From NCBI GenBank assembly GCA_964574405.1, contig CAZNNN010000036.1, forward strand, positions 1 through 5,519: a stretch of DNA of 5,519 nucleotides. The letters are read 5' to 3'. The notes beneath the pieces are model-generated. The model saw only the letters and a program-made list of their open reading frames with translations. It did no database searches and was not told the DNA's origin. A program made the position numbers and the translations under genes. How positions within the stretch are numbered: position 1 is the stretch's first letter; the number at the start of each line of letters is the position of its first letter. This document shows, piece by piece, positions 4,515 to 5,519 of the stretch. Origin of the DNA: JBBAAW01 sp964574405 (lineage in GTDB: Bacteria > Patescibacteriota > WWE3 > UBA101185 > UBA10185).

Positions 4515-5115
4515 AGTTTTAAAAATTATTAACGCTTTAGGTACGCCGTTTTATTTAACGGGAGGAACTGCGTTGTCTCGGTGCTATTTTAATCATCGAT
4601 ACTCCGATGACCTGGATTTTTTTGTTAATAAAGATGCCAATTATCAAGTTTGTGTGGCAAAAATTATAGATGGACTCACAAATTTGGGGATTGCTGAACT
4701 TAGGAAATTTGACACTTTTTCATCTTTTAAGGTAGCCGATTTATTAAAGGTTGACCTAGTTAACGATATTCCGTCCCATATTGGAGGTTTTAATACTTTT
4801 GATATTTACTCAAAAGTGGATAATCTCCAAAATATTTTGTCAAACAAGATTAGTGCCTTGGTGAGTAGAGACGAGCCAAAAGATGTGGTGGACATCTGGA
4901 CTATTGCCAGGTCACAAAAGGTTGATTGGAAGCAGATATTTGTGGATGTTTCATCTAAAGCGGTGGGGATTTTTCCCCCAAAAATTGCAGAAAGGTTGGA
5001 AACATTTCCATTGGAACTTTTGGATAAAGTAATTTGGATTGAGGAAAAAAGTCCTGATAAAGAGCTGTTTAAAGTTGATTTGCAAAAAATAATTGATATA
5101 ATGTTACAACCATAG
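4465..5115 (+). CDS. AbiEii/AbiGii-family nucleotidyltransferase toxin
   Basis: This 216-residue protein carries the motifs of the AbiEii/AbiGii toxin family (minimal-nucleotidyltransferase fold). Motif I is YLTGGTALSRCYF (about 30-42). It is followed by NHRYSDDLDFF, with the metal-binding D49-x-D51, a third acidic residue in LLKVDLV (D97), and the NKISALVSRDEPKDVVDIW motif with K128, R135, K139, D140 and D143. All expected catalytic positions appear intact. Characterised relatives transfer nucleotides; the mycobacterial MenT toxins add pyrimidines to tRNA 3' ends and block charging. The target here is unknown. Start ATG 4465 is chosen because AAGGAG lies 7 nt before it. The overlap with the upstream partner suggests coupled translation from one mRNA. 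Genes of this family act in phage defence (AbiE) or as chromosomal toxin-antitoxin modules. Confidence 0.92.
   Translation: MDTTIYYKDKLYPLQDKVLKIINALGTPFYLTGGTALSRCYFNHRYSDDLDFFVNKDANYQVCVAKIIDGLTNLGIAELRKFDTFSSFKVADLLKVDLVNDIPSHIGGFNTFDIYSKVDNLQNILSNKISALVSRDEPKDVVDIWTIARSQKVDWKQIFVDVSSKAVGIFPPKIAERLETFPLELLDKVIWIEEKSPDKELFKVDLQKIIDIMLQP
5075..5102 (+). promoter_or_regulatory. candidate promoter of the YbaK-family gene, inside the toxin 3' end
   Basis: TTGATT (5075-5080, 4 of 6) and a perfect TATAAT (5097-5102) are separated by 16 nt. The predicted start at about 5109 gives a leader of roughly 10 nt before the ATG at 5119. This would let the deacylase be expressed independently of the toxin operon, whose stop is only 3 nt before that ATG. 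Confidence 0.5.
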
Positions 5116-5118
5116 TTT

Positions 5119-5519
5119 ATGGAATTTCACCCTGTTGTCCAAATAATTAAAGAGCTTCTGAATAATCGCCAAATTAAGTACGACTATTTTGAACACGAAC
5201 CTGTAAGAACCAGCGAGGAGGCTTCTAAAATCAGATCCGACTACACCTTAAAACAAGGTGCAAAAGCGTTACTAGTTAAACTTTATTTGCGAGGTGGGCA
5301 GGAGAAGTTTGTAATGTTGGTAGTGCCGGGTGACGCCAGGTTTGACGGAAAAAAAGTCAAAAAATTGTTTGACGCTAAGGATATGCGTTTTGCCACGGAG
5401 GAGGAAGTGGGCAAGGTTACAGGGGGCGTGCTGGTGGGCGGAGTTCCACCTTTTGGCAGTTTGTTTGGTCTGGAAACTTATATGGATCACAAGGTTCAGC
5501 AGAATGAACGCATAGTTTT
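5119..5519 (+). CDS. YbaK/EbsC-family aminoacyl-tRNA deacylase, partial (3' end outside window)
   Basis: ATG 5119 opens a frame of 133 codons that is still open at the window edge. It matches the YbaK/prolyl-tRNA-synthetase-associated editing domain: FEHEPVRTSEEA (about 24-35), QGAKALLVK with the conserved lysine (K49), the VVPGDARFDGKKVKKLF segment, ATEEEVGKVTGG, the signature VGGVPPFGSLFG (about 106-117), and NERIV at the edge. Such domains are free-standing hydrolases that remove wrongly attached amino acids from tRNA, usually tRNA-Pro; which mischarged tRNA this one edits cannot be read here. Relatives are about 160-170 residues, so around 30-40 residues are missing. The start lies 3 nt after the toxin stop, with no clear ribosome binding site but a good promoter in the toxin tail. 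Arg codons are mixed, unlike the AGG/AGA-rich gene at 2503-3345. Confidence 0.9.
   Translation, partial: MEFHPVVQIIKELLNNRQIKYDYFEHEPVRTSEEASKIRSDYTLKQGAKALLVKLYLRGGQEKFVMLVVPGDARFDGKKVKKLFDAKDMRFATEEEVGKVTGGVLVGGVPPFGSLFGLETYMDHKVQQNERIV

Noticed and set aside
5272..5515. A minus-strand frame (5490-5272) and a plus-strand frame (5330-5515)
   Set aside because: Both are shadows of the YbaK-family gene, whose motifs in the 5119 frame are unmistakable.

Overview
The window looks like a compact, moderately AT-rich bacterial chromosome segment, most likely from a Candidate Phyla Radiation (Patescibacteria, Microgenomates-like) genome. This is an inference from gene style: a GT-C/TPR membrane protein, a membrane-anchored SGNH hydrolase, an AbiEii-type toxin with a short partner, a YbaK-type tRNA deacylase, tRNAs with encoded CCA, and several promoters whose -10 box sits almost on the start codon. 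No single marker settles the taxon.

Layout. Bases 1-76 hold no gene I can support. A tRNA-Ser(GCT) lies on the minus strand (77-166). Diverging from it is a large polytopic membrane protein with C-terminal TPR repeats (193-1818, +). Convergent with that gene is a two-gene minus-strand unit: an acidic/basic coiled-coil protein (2260-1901) followed 6 nt later by a 28-residue protein made mostly of Lys and Arg (1894-1808). A compact regulatory region follows (2261-2402) with back-to-back promoters and a long imperfect hairpin, then tRNA-Pro(GGG) on the plus strand (2403-2478).

From tRNA-Pro to the right edge everything reads on the plus strand. First comes an unrecognised membrane protein with a probable extracytoplasmic domain (2503-3345). 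It is followed 8 nt later by an SGNH/GDSL hydrolase that is broken by one single-base frameshift and one internal deletion removing the catalytic GxND block (3354-4047). A 39-residue single-pass membrane protein overlaps its end (4037-4156). Next is an antitoxin/toxin pair (4194-4514 and 4465-5115) whose toxin is an AbiEii/AbiGii-family nucleotidyltransferase. Last is a YbaK-family aminoacyl-tRNA deacylase (from 5119) that runs off the window.

How the genes fit together. The 2503-5115 stretch has the look of an accessory segment downstream of a tRNA gene: an orphan membrane protein rich in AGG/AGA arginine codons, a decaying hydrolase and a toxin-antitoxin pair. The flanking tRNA genes, the TPR membrane protein and the deacylase look like resident chromosome. 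I see no CRISPR array, transposase or integrase. The most useful unlisted features are the two very small proteins (1808-1894 and 4037-4156), the deletion scar in the hydrolase and the hairpin in the tRNA-Pro leader.
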